From positions 1 through 64,000 of the IMG/VR virus record IMGVR_UViG_3300017782_004332: a stretch of DNA of 64,000 bases; one strand, given 5' to 3'. Of this stretch, positions 52,055-59,938 are shown one piece after another; positions within the stretch are counted from its first letter, which is position 1, and each line of letters opens with the position of its first letter. Origin of the DNA: a virus. Both the position numbers and the translations under genes were made by a program. The notes under the pieces are model-generated. The model searched no databases and was not told the origin of the DNA. It saw only the letters and a list, made by a program, of their open reading frames with translations.

Positions 52055-53517
52055 TGTTTGAGAGATTTATTATAAGATTGGCACTTGTATTATTTGTACT
52101 TATGGTGATGTTAGCATCTAAACCTGTACAGGCTAATGACGCATTTATATATTATAAAAATAGTGGTACCTATGCTACTACAAGCCAGTACAACAACTTA
52201 AAAACAGAACTTGAAGATGCAGGCTTTACTGTTTCAAGTAGCACAAGTGGTACTGTAAGTTCAAGTGATGTGTCAGGTCAGGACCTTGTGATTGATATCA
52301 CAGGTGGTTCAAACTGTGGTAGTACTTGTAAATCAGTGTATGACAGTTATGTTAGTGGTGGTGGTAAATTAGTTATAGTAGGAACCTACGGAGCAACCAA
52401 CAGAAATAGCAGTATAGAAGCACTGATCGAAACTAAGATGAGTGTAGGAAGTTTCACTTTAGGTGGAGGTTGTAGTACTTGTTATAGTTCAGTTGCTGTA
52501 GGAAATTACGCTTCAACAGGTGTAGCAGGTGAGAATGTTTTACCAGGTACAGACCACTATATGTACAGCGTATCTGGTGGTACCGCAATGGCTAATAACT
52601 CCACCAGTAGTTCTAATATAAGAATGTGGCACAAATGGGACTATGGTAGTAATGGTGGAAGTGTAGCAGTTACTTTTGGTTATGGACAATTTCTTTCAAC
52701 TCACACGTATGCAAGTAATATGAATGACTTCTTGTATCGAGCAATGCAAGAAGAAGGATTAATTACAACAGCGTCTTATACTTCAAGCATCAGTAACGCA
52801 CAGACCACACAAATGACAACATCAAGAGGTGTAACACACAATGGTAATGGAATATACATTAATCAAGTAGGCAACAGTAATTCACTTACTATTGTACAAG
52901 ACGGCAATGATAACTTAATAGCAGGTGTTGGTAGTACAACAAACAGTTTAGTTGATGCAGATATTACAGGAAATAACAACACTACTACACTAAAACAAAA
53001 AGGTAACAACAATGTTATGTTGTTTGATATTACAGGCGATTCTAATACGACAACTGTTGATCAAGGTAGTACATCAGGTGCAGATGATAATAGAGTTGAG
53101 TTTGATATTAATGGCGACACTAATACAACAAGTATAACACAAAATCATAACAACGGTATAGGAACTAATGGACACTTCTTTGCATTAGATTTAGATGGTG
53201 ACAACAACAATGTTTTAGCAAGTCAACTCAATGACGGAGATAAAAAAGCATTCCTAAGTGTACAAGGTGATGATAACGACATTGATCTAATACAACAAGG
53301 TGCAGGTTCGCACTATGCAGAAATTGCTGTTGGCAGTGATCAAACTGTTGACATTACACAAGACGGCAGTGGACAACATAACACTTCAGTGTCTATGTCA
53401 GGGTTTAGTGCAACACTTGACCTTGATCAATCTGGTTCAACAAATCAAACATATTCAATAAACCAATCTTGTATAAATGCAAATGGTTGTGGTACAACTA
53501 CTGTAACACAACAATAA
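52054..53517 (+). CDS. Large secreted protein with C-terminal curlin repeats
   Basis: 487 residues. Signal peptide (about 1-28). Residues 30-240 form a separate alpha/beta domain (AFIYYKNSGTYATTSQYNNLKTELEDAGF..., cysteine-containing, ThuA/flavodoxin-like impression only). From about 265 on, repeats such as IYINQVGNSNSLTIVQDGNDNLI and TTTLKQKGNNNVMLFDITGDSN are curlin-like. May be a nucleator or a functional domain displayed on the fibre. Last gene of the curli operon. Confidence 0.8.
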   Translation: MFERFIIRLALVLFVLMVMLASKPVQANDAFIYYKNSGTYATTSQYNNLKTELEDAGFTVSSSTSGTVSSSDVSGQDLVIDITGGSNCGSTCKSVYDSYVSGGGKLVIVGTYGATNRNSSIEALIETKMSVGSFTLGGGCSTCYSSVAVGNYASTGVAGENVLPGTDHYMYSVSGGTAMANNSTSSSNIRMWHKWDYGSNGGSVAVTFGYGQFLSTHTYASNMNDFLYRAMQEEGLITTASYTSSISNAQTTQMTTSRGVTHNGNGIYINQVGNSNSLTIVQDGNDNLIAGVGSTTNSLVDADITGNNNTTTLKQKGNNNVMLFDITGDSNTTTVDQGSTSGADDNRVEFDINGDTNTTSITQNHNNGIGTNGHFFALDLDGDNNNVLASQLNDGDKKAFLSVQGDDNDIDLIQQGAGSHYAEIAVGSDQTVDITQDGSGQHNTSVSMSGFSATLDLDQSGSTNQTYSINQSCINANGCGTTTVTQQ

Positions 53518-53523
53518 TAAATA
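53518..53523 (+). promoter_or_regulatory. TAAATA late-promoter-like box, 4 nt before ATG
   Basis: TAAATA overlaps the stop codon region of the previous gene; CGTT then ATG at 53528. No ribosome site. Confidence 0.5.
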
Positions 53524-53527
53524 CGTT

Positions 53528-53947
53528 ATGAACAAGAGTAGGTGGCAACGTTTTAAAGAATGGTGGACCATTGATCATGTAGTTGATCTTTGTGTTGATG
53601 CATTGCTTTTAATATGGGAAGTAGTTTCAAGTCCTATTCTTATTGTTGTTAGAATTATTAGACACTTTATAGGTGATTGGTTTGTTGGCGGACTTAAACG
53701 TATTGCCCGAGCAATAGTTCATTGGTTTGCACGTAAGAGAGCATACCGCAAAGAACACGGACACGGAATATTTAGAACCTATTGGTACCTAATACTAACA
53801 AGTCCTTTTATAGCATTTTTCCTTTTTATTTTTCTTGCAATGATAACAGGTATTGCACAAGACCTTCCTGAAATGTTAGAACTGCTAATACGTGGTTGTG
53901 ATTCTTTACAGCCTGCCGCAGAACAATATTGGTGCAATATTAACTAA
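53528..53947 (+). CDS. Membrane protein
   Basis: 139 residues: hydrophobic segments at about 15-50 and 95-115 separated by a basic stretch (LKRIARAIVHWFARKRAYRKEHGHG). No family recognised. Possibly leaderless late transcription. Confidence 0.62.
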   Translation: MNKSRWQRFKEWWTIDHVVDLCVDALLLIWEVVSSPILIVVRIIRHFIGDWFVGGLKRIARAIVHWFARKRAYRKEHGHGIFRTYWYLILTSPFIAFFLFIFLAMITGIAQDLPEMLELLIRGCDSLQPAAEQYWCNIN

Positions 53948-53979
53948 ATATATTTGTTACAAGAGAAGGGCGAGGGTAA

Positions 53980-54462
53980 TTGATTGATCCAATATCAGCG
54001 GTCATGGCCGCAACATCAGCCTTCAGCACAGTCAAGAAGTTTGTAAGTGCTGGACAAGAGTTTGAACAAGTAGCAGGCCAACTTGGCAAATGGTACACAG
54101 CAGTCAGTGACTTCCGCCACGCACAACAAGAACAAAAGAAACCACCCTTATTCAAAAAATTATTTGCCGCAGGTAGTGTAGAAGAAGAAGCACTACAACT
54201 CCTAATACACGAAAAGAAAATCATGGAGCAAGAAAAAGAACTTGCGGTGTTGCTGAACCTACGTTTCGGATACGGGACAATGGAAGAACTCAAAGAGATG
54301 CGTCGAAAGATTAGAACCCAGCGTGAACGCACCATATACAGACAAGCACAACGAAAGAAAGCATTCATTGAAGCAGTGTCAATTGCCGTATTGTTAGGTG
54401 TACTTGTTGTTGCTGTAGGTATTATGTTTTGGTTTATAGGAAAGGCGAAAGGTTTATTTTAA
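53980..54462 (+). CDS. Helical protein with C-terminal membrane anchor
   Basis: 160 residues from TTG 53980 after GAGGG. Long charged helices (about 10-130) then one membrane helix (about 133-155). Begins MIDPISAVMAATSAFSTVKKFV, a start found in small phage proteins of T4-like marine phages with unknown function. Adjacent to the next gene without a gap. Confidence 0.6.
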   Translation: MIDPISAVMAATSAFSTVKKFVSAGQEFEQVAGQLGKWYTAVSDFRHAQQEQKKPPLFKKLFAAGSVEEEALQLLIHEKKIMEQEKELAVLLNLRFGYGTMEELKEMRRKIRTQRERTIYRQAQRKKAFIEAVSIAVLLGVLVVAVGIMFWFIGKAKGLF

Positions 54463-54762
54463 TTGAGATATGTTTATGAGAACTATGTTTTTGTAAATGA
54501 TAACAACAAAGGTATACTTTACAAAGACAACACATTGGTGTTCATGGGAAATGCCTGGACTGGCATAAACATATTCTTAAATTCTACAAACCATGCTCAA
54601 GAAGTCCGAGACATGTTTAAATCACAATTAGATCAACGAGAGCAAATTAGATTCAAAGCAGAATCTAAAAAACCCAAAGACCCTGATCCTATACAACGAC
54701 CAGAGCCAAAGAAAGATCCAGTGTTAAGGCGTTCAAGGAATGACCGGAGACTTGTTAGGTGA
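54463..54762 (+). CDS. Hypothetical protein with basic/proline-rich tail
   Basis: 99 residues from TTG 54463. Folded-looking N-terminal 55 residues (YVYENYVFVNDNNKGILYKDNT) and a K/P/R-rich tail. Overlaps the next gene by 4 nt. No family recognised. Confidence 0.55.
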   Translation: MRYVYENYVFVNDNNKGILYKDNTLVFMGNAWTGINIFLNSTNHAQEVRDMFKSQLDQREQIRFKAESKKPKDPDPIQRPEPKKDPVLRRSRNDRRLVR

Positions 54763-54977
54763 TACACGCATTTATGTTAGTAGTATTGATTGGTGGAGAC
54801 TTACAACCAGCACCTATGTATTTTAGAAGTATTGATGTTTGTCAATACTATGCTAAACGCATACCAAGACAGTATGGAAACTATTCACACAGTAGTTTAG
54901 TACCTTCTGAACACAGAGTTACAGCATATTGTAAGCCTGTAAAAGTCCAGGACGGACCTAACATATACGATCATTAA
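54759..54977 (+). CDS. Small hypothetical protein with hydrophobic N-terminus
   Basis: 72 residues from GTG 54759. N-terminal hydrophobic segment (AFMLVVLIGG), then C-containing mature-like part (VCQYYAKRIPRQYGNY...TAYCKP), so probably exported or membrane-anchored. Confidence 0.55.
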   Translation: MIHAFMLVVLIGGDLQPAPMYFRSIDVCQYYAKRIPRQYGNYSHSSLVPSEHRVTAYCKPVKVQDGPNIYDH

Positions 54978-55006
54978 GATGGTAAATACAAAACAAAGGA
55001 GTTGTT

Positions 55007-55228
55007 ATGGAAAAAGTAATTAATATCAAAGAAAATGCTCGTGTAGAAGACGAGGATTATGTAAAGTCAAAAGAAGAACGCAAAGCAGTTGAGGCTAATA
55101 AGGCTCCAGCAGTTGAAAAAGGCGTTGACCCTTCAATTGAATATACAGATGAAAATAGAGAAGAAGTAAATGATTCTGATCTAGAAAAACCTGTTCACGC
55201 AGTTGCTACAAGTAAAAATAGAAAATAA
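55007..55228 (+). CDS. Small acidic hypothetical protein
   Basis: 73 residues, highly charged (E/K/D/V/A), probably disordered. Strong AAAGGAG ribosome site and an upstream TAAATA. The end overlaps the convergent DUF3307-like gene by 34 nt. Confidence 0.6.
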   Translation: MEKVINIKENARVEDEDYVKSKEERKAVEANKAPAVEKGVDPSIEYTDENREEVNDSDLEKPVHAVATSKNRK

Positions 55229-55557
55229 TAGGTTGTGATATGCAGGCTTTGGTCTACAGTCTGCAACAACCAAAATTCCCTATCACTTTCAATAATATTA
55301 TATTTCTTCTTAATATAAGTTTTAGAAAAATCTATATTCCAGTGTGCAATATGATCTATTATTCCTAGCATTAGTGCAATCTGAAAATCTACAAAAAAAG
55401 CACTTATTACAAATGTTAATAATGAATGATGTAGATAATGTATTTGTGCTCGTGGATTAAAATAGAATTGCTTAACCGATCCTGTTACAAAATATCTTTG
55501 TAATGCTAAGTCGGCTATTGTGTGTTTGATACAGTACCAGAAGAAAAGTTCCATCAA
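55195..55557 (-). CDS. DUF3307-like membrane protein
   Basis: 120 residues, hydrophobic with conserved polar residues: HTIADLALQ, HYLHHSLLTF, DHIAHWNIDFSK and TVDQSLHITTYYFL, the H/D pattern of DUF3307. About three membrane helices. Isolated on the minus strand. A GTG/ATG choice at the start shifts the N-terminus by one residue. Confidence 0.68.
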   Translation of the reverse strand: MMELFFWYCIKHTIADLALQRYFVTGSVKQFYFNPRAQIHYLHHSLLTFVISAFFVDFQIALMLGIIDHIAHWNIDFSKTYIKKKYNIIESDREFWLLQTVDQSLHITTYYFLFLLVATA

Positions 55558-55637
55558 CAGTAATTACCCTCGCTCGTTGGGGACATTGTTATTTACTGGT
55601 TTTGGAAAAATAATAAACACGTAGTTTAAAAAAGTGG

Positions 55638-55669
55638 TTGACCTTTGAGTAGAGTTGTGTTACTATATA
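55638..55669 (+). promoter_or_regulatory. Sigma70-type promoter
   Basis: TTGACC (55638-55643), 17 nt to TACTAT or 20 nt to TATATA (55664-55669). Confidence 0.6.
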
Positions 55670-55703
55670 AACATAGTTAGGAATTAGACAAGAGGAGTAT
55701 TCC

Positions 55704-55967
55704 ATGGCTTACTGGACTCACACTAAAAATCCAATCGGCGCATTTACGGAAAAAGATGTAGGAAACATCTTTGAGTATTCTGTGAATGACGATCAGTTTA
55801 ATATCGACATGCCCCACAAAATATGGGTAGGCGGATTAGTGAATGACTCCGGTTTTAGATATGGCCAAGTTAAAAAAACTGTGGCGTATATCGTTACCGA
55901 CGAAGACGATTATGGATTGCCAGTTGTTCAAAAATGGCAAATTAAAAATCAGCGGGAGTATAGTTAA
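55704..55967 (+). CDS. Small hypothetical protein
   Basis: 87 residues, beta-rich and acidic (YWTHTKNPIGAFTEKDVGNIFEYS). AGAGGAG ribosome site; own promoter and followed directly by tRNA-Arg. No family recognised. Confidence 0.62.
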   Translation: MAYWTHTKNPIGAFTEKDVGNIFEYSVNDDQFNIDMPHKIWVGGLVNDSGFRYGQVKKTVAYIVTDEDDYGLPVVQKWQIKNQREYS

Positions 55968-55974
55968 TATCTTA

Positions 55975-56051
55975 CTGCCCGTAGAACAACTGGATAGTTC
56001 ATCAGTCTTCTAAACTGAGGGTTGCAGGTTCGAATCCTGCCGGGCAGGCCA
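55975..56051 (+). tRNA. tRNA-Arg (anticodon TCT)
   Basis: Acceptor CTGCCCG/CGGGCAG, D-stem GAAC/GTTC, anticodon stem TCAGT/ACTGA with loop CTTCTAA (TCT reads AGA), T-arm GCAGG-TTCGAAT-CCTGC, encoded CCA. Confidence 0.95.
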
Positions 56052-56054
56052 ATT

Positions 56055-56150
56055 CGTAGCACAGAAGTGCTACATTTAAGGAAAGATCTGGGGATCCGTG
56101 AGCGTTGTTTGTATGGGACTCCGTGTTCATAATGAGCCAGATCATCAAGT
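56055..56150 (+). ncRNA. Structured intergenic element, candidate small RNA
   Basis: Between tRNA-Arg and the ClpP-like gene. GTAGCAC/GTGCTAC forms a hairpin with loop AGAA, and GATCTGG (about 56085) pairs with CCAGATC (about 56135), enclosing about 45 nt rich in G and T. No ORF fits. It would be on the tRNA transcript. Unknown RNA. Confidence 0.4.
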
Positions 56151-56186
56151 AGGCGGGTTGGGGGCTGTACTTGGAATAATTAAAAG

Positions 56187-56216
56187 TTGACAAATGACTA
56201 AATATACGTATATAAT
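56187..56216 (+). promoter_or_regulatory. Sigma70-type promoter overlapping a TAAATA box
   Basis: TTGACA (56187-56192), 18 nt, TATAAT (56211-56216); a CTAAATA lies inside the spacer, so early and late signals may overlap. Confidence 0.68.
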
Positions 56217-56224
56217 TAATTGTT

Positions 56225-56788
56225 ATGCCTAAATATGATAATTGGAATAGTTCTGACGCAGTAGATAGATCGTTACTTGATAACGACATATACTACCTAA
56301 GCGGAGAAATTACTAACGAAAACGTTGGTGAATGTATCAAATGGATTCTTAGTGCAAATTTAGTTAAGAAACCAAAGAGAACCTTAGAACTTTATATTAA
56401 CACAACCGGCGGAGATCTATATGAGATGTTTGCTTTAATTGATGTAATGAAAAACAGTTATCACAATATAAGCACAGTAGGTGTTGGTGCTGTTATGAGT
56501 GCCGGATTTATGATTTTTGCAAGTGGTACAAAAGGATATCGTTGGATTGGTAAGAACACAGGTATTATGAATCATCAACATTCAGACACAATGGAATCTA
56601 AAATGCATGACATGAAAGCACAGATGAAAGAAAATAATAATTGCGAACAAAGATGTATGCAAATTCTTAAAGATGCAACTGGAATGAGTGTCCAGGAAGT
56701 TAACAGTAAATTTATTAAAAATCCTAGTGATCAATATTACACAGCCAAACAATTGGTTGACCTAGGTATAGCAGACGATATATTATAG
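56225..56788 (+). CDS. Divergent ClpP-like serine protease
   Basis: 187 residues with the ClpP/crotonase fold: DIYYLSGEIT, LELYINTTGGD, then VGAVMSAGFMIFASG with Ser92 in the nucleophile position and IMNHQHS with His117, and DQYYTAKQLVDLGIADDIL at the end where the third triad residue (Asp) is expected. Residues match ClpP less well than the copy at 61719, especially in the ClpX-contacting surface. It could form mixed tetradecamers, act as a separate protease, or be a head-maturation-type protease. Confidence 0.82.
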   Translation: MPKYDNWNSSDAVDRSLLDNDIYYLSGEITNENVGECIKWILSANLVKKPKRTLELYINTTGGDLYEMFALIDVMKNSYHNISTVGVGAVMSAGFMIFASGTKGYRWIGKNTGIMNHQHSDTMESKMHDMKAQMKENNNCEQRCMQILKDATGMSVQEVNSKFIKNPSDQYYTAKQLVDLGIADDIL

Positions 56789-56795
56789 AGGTAAC

Positions 56796-57284
56796 ATGAA
56801 AAAATTTAAAGACAATGTAGACGACTTTTTTAAATGGGTCAAAGGCACAGAACTTGTAGAACTAGACGACATTGATGTAGCAGAAGATCCGGTAAGGCCT
56901 GAACTAACACTAGGATTTAGAATCACGCATGGACGTAAGATTTTTGGGCTAAAGTACGAAAACGAAATTGAAGCAATCGTTTGTACGGCGGCCTGTCCTG
57001 AAGTTCCATTTACTGTAAGAGAAATGGATTACATGTCACAGGCGGCAAATCAGGGTGCTGAAAGAGGTCAAATTCTTGTTGCATACACAGTATGGTCACG
57101 TAAGCGTGGTGCAGGTAAAGAAATTATTAAAAAGTTAGGCGAATATGCAGATACTCAAAACTTTGAGAGACTAGTTACATTATCACCATTAACACCTATG
57201 GCTACCCACTTTCATATCAAGAATGGAGCCAAGCAAGTAAACATTAACGACGAAACTCAAAATTTCGAATATAAGTTAAATTAA
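56796..57284 (+). CDS. Putative GNAT-like acetyltransferase
   Basis: 162 residues. A beta-strand, then VWSRKRGAGKEIIKKLGEYA resembles the R-x-x-G-x-G/A acetyl-CoA loop and helix of GNAT enzymes, followed by HFHIKNGAKQV, a common GNAT end (F-x-x-x-GF/A). Substrate unknown. GAGG ribosome site, 7 nt after the ClpP-like gene. Confidence 0.6.
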   Translation: MKKFKDNVDDFFKWVKGTELVELDDIDVAEDPVRPELTLGFRITHGRKIFGLKYENEIEAIVCTAACPEVPFTVREMDYMSQAANQGAERGQILVAYTVWSRKRGAGKEIIKKLGEYADTQNFERLVTLSPLTPMATHFHIKNGAKQVNINDETQNFEYKLN

Positions 57285-57305
57285 ATACATTGATAGGAGA
57301 AAAAA

Positions 57306-57740
57306 ATGCCAGTTAGATCATTTGCATGTGAAGAATGCGAGATGGAATGGGATCAACTCGTTGGTATAAATGAGACCATTGATGTTTGTCCGAACTGTGG
57401 TTCTAGTAAAGTAGAAAAACAAATCACAGGAGCACCTGTTCTTAGAAAGGGTGAAGAATCTTGGAATGCAAGAAAAGGTAAATGGGAAACTTCTAAAGCA
57501 GTAACTGATAGACATTCTACACAGATGGATGTCGGGTATAGACCAATTGAAGAATCTAGAGTAAAAGAATTTGATAATGTTTATCCAACTGCCGTATATG
57601 GTGAATATGAAGATAGAGTAAGTGTATTACAAAAAGTTGATTACGATCCTAAAGAAATTAAAGATAAAACAAAAGAGTGGGAAAAGAAAATGGAAGGAAA
57701 GGGAGCGACTGTTGGTGTTATTAAACCTAAGTCAAAATAA
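57306..57740 (+). CDS. FmdB-type zinc-ribbon protein
   Basis: 144 residues. N-terminal FmdB-like zinc ribbon: FACEECEMEWDQ and CPNCGSSKVEKQ (C-x2-C pairs), followed by a charged tail (about 60-144). Such short zinc ribbons appear in regulatory proteins and in phages; possible transcription factor. TAAATA and AGGAG upstream. Confidence 0.78.
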   Translation: MPVRSFACEECEMEWDQLVGINETIDVCPNCGSSKVEKQITGAPVLRKGEESWNARKGKWETSKAVTDRHSTQMDVGYRPIEESRVKEFDNVYPTAVYGEYEDRVSVLQKVDYDPKEIKDKTKEWEKKMEGKGATVGVIKPKSK

Positions 57741-57745
57741 CTGCC

Positions 57746-58450
57746 ATGTATCTTTCAGAAATCCAACAACCGATTAGTCGAGAAGAAATTGAAATTGCAC
57801 TAGAACCATTTCTTATATTTTTAAGTAGTGGTGATCAACCTCTTAAAAGAAAACACATTGCTAAAAAATTAGAACAAACACTAAAACAATTTGGTGTTGA
57901 TACTGTAAAAGTTATCGCAAGTAAAAATGTAGATAGTGGCGACATGAATATGAACGCCGCATATGACCCGTATGATGACGAAGATGGGTTTGATCCTTTT
58001 ACTATTGATTTAATTTTTAGTGAACAAGATACAGAACTAGAGTTTACTAAAGAAGGAATAGTAAACATTAAAGATAGAATAATTGATGCATTAGAACATG
58101 AAATGATTCATATGCGTCAATATAGATCAAGAAGGTTTGTTCGTCAACGTGAGTATAAGACAAAAGATAAAGAACCTGATGTTAAACGTGCTAAGGAATA
58201 TCTTGGCAACGATGACGAGATTGAAGCATTTGCAAAAAATATTTCAACAGAACTTTTAAGAAAAAGAAATAAAGAAGATGCAATGAATCTTTTACGTAGT
58301 GTAAAAGACACTGCCGGTTTAAAAGACGAACTAGGTTATCTTCTTTCACCTAACCTGTTAGGTTACCTTGCAGTGTGGGGATTTAATACATCACATCCTG
58401 TGATAAAAAAAATGTTAAAAAAAGTATACAATAACATAGAAAACAGTTGA
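57746..58450 (+). CDS. Putative zinc metallopeptidase with HExxH, leader-like N-terminus
   Basis: 234 residues. H118-E-M-I-H122 in LEHEMIHMRQ is the zincin motif, within a helix as expected; a downstream DDEIEAFAKNI could provide the third ligand. The N-terminus MYLSEIQQPISREEIE fits the local leader pattern, so it may be carried in the capsid. Peptidase activity not proven. Confidence 0.65.
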   Translation: MYLSEIQQPISREEIEIALEPFLIFLSSGDQPLKRKHIAKKLEQTLKQFGVDTVKVIASKNVDSGDMNMNAAYDPYDDEDGFDPFTIDLIFSEQDTELEFTKEGIVNIKDRIIDALEHEMIHMRQYRSRRFVRQREYKTKDKEPDVKRAKEYLGNDDEIEAFAKNISTELLRKRNKEDAMNLLRSVKDTAGLKDELGYLLSPNLLGYLAVWGFNTSHPVIKKMLKKVYNNIENS

Positions 58451-58475
58451 CAAAGTTACCATTCGGTAGTATTAT
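58447..58475 (+). promoter_or_regulatory. Sigma70-type promoter for the tRNA-Leu unit
   Basis: TTGACA (58447-58452), 17 nt, TATTAT (58470-58475), about 20 nt before tRNA-Leu. Confidence 0.72.
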
Positions 58476-58495
58476 AAGGTATAGTTAGAAACACA

Positions 58496-58581
58496 GCGGG
58501 CGTGGTGGAATAGGTAGACACACAAGACTTAAAATCTTGAGACCACAGGTCGTGCGAGTTCGAGTCTCGCCGCCCGCACCA
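58496..58581 (+). tRNA. tRNA-Leu (anticodon TAA)
   Basis: 86 nt with long variable arm. Acceptor GCGGGCG/CGCCCGC, anticodon stem CAAGA/TCTTG with loop CTTAAAA (TAA reads UUA), T-loop TTCGAGT, encoded CCA. Confidence 0.96.
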
Positions 58582-58681
58582 AAAGAGGAATGAGTATAAA
58601 CATGGTTAAGCCTGTAACCTCTATAAAATTAAGACACAGGTAGGAAACGGTGGCCGCCTTCATAGAAAGGGCCACGCCTAA

Positions 58682-58755
58682 GCCGGGATGGTGTAGTGGC
58701 AACATGATGGTCTCCAAAACCACAGACTGAGGTTCGATTCCTTGTTCCGGTGCCA
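58682..58755 (+). tRNA. tRNA-Trp (anticodon CCA)
   Basis: Acceptor GCCGGGA/TTCCGGT (two G-U pairs), D-stem GTGT/ACAT, anticodon stem ATGGT/ACCAC (one mismatch at its base) with loop CTCCAAA (CCA), T-arm TGAGG-TTCGATT-CCTTG, G discriminator, encoded CCA. Weakest cloverleaf of the set. Confidence 0.85.
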
Positions 58756-58771
58756 ATTAATAGGATTATAT

Positions 58772-58942
58772 ATGTGGGAAATATGGTGCAAAGCAATAGG
58801 AGAAAAAGCATATGAAGATAACAATCGCTCTGACAGAGTTGCAATTATACGCAGTTGCTGGGTGTTGCTACACATTCTTACTTGCCTTGCTATTATCTTA
58901 AATGCAATAGCAAATCACGGCTGGGGATTATTAGGCCTATAA
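58772..58942 (+). CDS. Small membrane protein
   Basis: 56 residues from ATG 58772, one membrane helix (about 31-52: CWVLLHILTCLAIILNAIA). Between tRNA-Trp and a basic small gene. A start at 58742 would run into the tRNA. Unknown function. Confidence 0.55.
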   Translation: MWEIWCKAIGEKAYEDNNRSDRVAIIRSCWVLLHILTCLAIILNAIANHGWGLLGL

Positions 58943-58955
58943 CAAGGAGATAAAG

Positions 58956-59114
58956 ATGAAAAGCACAAAAAGTGAAGCAGACCAAAAAGCAATTGATGAA
59001 TGGTTAGCAAAAGGAAATAAGATTACTGTCTATCCTAAGTTTCAACGTACTGCTAATACTGATGTAAAATATGCGTGGGGACGAAAGAAGAAGAAGAAAG
59101 AAGAAAAGAAATAA
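58956..59114 (+). CDS. Very small basic protein
   Basis: 52 residues with CAAGGAGA ribosome site; N-terminal helix (ADQKAIDEWLAKGNKI), then YPKFQRTANTDVKYAW and a lysine-rich end (GRKKKKKEEKK). Followed by tRNA-Met 6 nt later. No family recognised. Confidence 0.65.
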   Translation: MKSTKSEADQKAIDEWLAKGNKITVYPKFQRTANTDVKYAWGRKKKKKEEKK

Positions 59115-59120
59115 TATAGT

Positions 59121-59196
59121 AGGCCTGTAGTTCAGTGGTTAGAACCAACCGCTCATAACGGTTTTGTCGTCGGTTCGAATCCGGCCGGGCCTACCA
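59121..59196 (+). tRNA. tRNA-Met (anticodon CAT)
   Basis: Acceptor AGGCCTG/CGGGCCT, D-stem GTTC/GAAC, anticodon stem AACCG/CGGTT with loop CTCATAA (CAT), T-arm GTCGG-TTCGAAT-CCGGC, A discriminator, encoded CCA. Could alternatively be a tRNA-Ile with lysidine; elongator Met is preferred. Confidence 0.93.
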
Positions 59197-59218
59197 ACTT
59201 ACTTGAAAGGTAAAGATA

Positions 59219-59455
59219 TTGGGAAGAGTTTTTATTGAAGAAGCAATGCAAAGAACAGGCATTAATAGAACGGATCTAGTCGGAGTGCTTACATACTTAA
59301 TTAGAACTAAACAAGCAACCAGCCAAGGCGATGCAATAAACAAACTTGAATCAGGAGAGTTTGACGGTGTTAACTTAAAAGAAAAATTAATTGAATACTA
59401 TCAAGTTAAACTATCTGATTTAGAAGATAATGAAGAAGAGGTTGACAAAACTTAA
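59219..59455 (+). CDS. Small hypothetical protein
   Basis: 78 residues from TTG 59219 after GAAAGG. Helical, acidic C-terminus (SDLEDNEEEVDK). Possible small DNA-binding-like helical fold (MQRTGINRTDLVGVLTYLI) but unassigned. Confidence 0.55.
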   Translation: MGRVFIEEAMQRTGINRTDLVGVLTYLIRTKQATSQGDAINKLESGEFDGVNLKEKLIEYYQVKLSDLEDNEEEVDKT

Positions 59456-59469
59456 ATTGATGCTATTAT
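59442..59469 (+). promoter_or_regulatory. Sigma70-type promoter
   Basis: TTGACA (59442-59447), 16 nt, TATTAT (59464-59469) after GATGC, overlapping the end of the previous gene. Confidence 0.68.
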
Positions 59470-59493
59470 ATATTAATAATAGAGGAGTAGAAA

Positions 59494-59664
59494 ATGTCAA
59501 CATTAAACGAACAAGCAGAGACCCTAGCACGTATGTCAACAGATGAACGTGATAATTTTGTAGAAAGCATTGTAACTAGATATCCTAATCTAGCAGACGA
59601 ACTAATGAGTTCGATCGGATATGCACTACTAGAACAAGACATAGGAGAAGACAATGAAATTTGA
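59494..59664 (+). CDS. Very small acidic protein
   Basis: 56 residues with GAGGAG ribosome site; helical, acidic (EQAETLARMSTDERDNFVESIV). Its end overlaps the next gene by 11 nt. No family recognised. Confidence 0.66.
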   Translation: MSTLNEQAETLARMSTDERDNFVESIVTRYPNLADELMSSIGYALLEQDIGEDNEI

Positions 59665-59938
59665 TGAAATAAAATTTAAAGAAACTGATGTTCCTAACGG
59701 CATTCAAGCAATGTTGAACTTTGGTGTTTATGACCTGAGTATAGTACAGAGTGACTTCTCTTATGGTGGTAAGCAAGGTCTATATGAGATCGCAGTGTTT
59801 GAAGGCAATGATCAAAAAGAATTAGCGGGTATTACTGAAAAAGGTGATACAGTTAAAGGCTTCTTAACTGAAGGCGAAGTAGAAGCAATTATTAAAAAAA
59901 TGCATCTAGTGACTGGTACGGATCCAGCAAATGGGTGA
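59654..59938 (+). CDS. Small hypothetical protein
   Basis: 94 residues, mixed alpha/beta (FDEIKFKETDVPNGIQAMLNFGVYDLSIVQ), soluble. Overlaps both neighbours; start preceded by TAGGAGAAG. Widespread small-gene type in T4-like marine phages; unassigned. Confidence 0.62.
   Translation: MKFDEIKFKETDVPNGIQAMLNFGVYDLSIVQSDFSYGGKQGLYEIAVFEGNDQKELAGITEKGDTVKGFLTEGEVEAIIKKMHLVTGTDPANG

Noticed and set aside
58682-58755. tRNA with loop CTCCAAA considered as tRNA-Gly(TCC)
   Set aside because: That reading would place C instead of T at position 33; the fold with T33 gives anticodon CCA (Trp).
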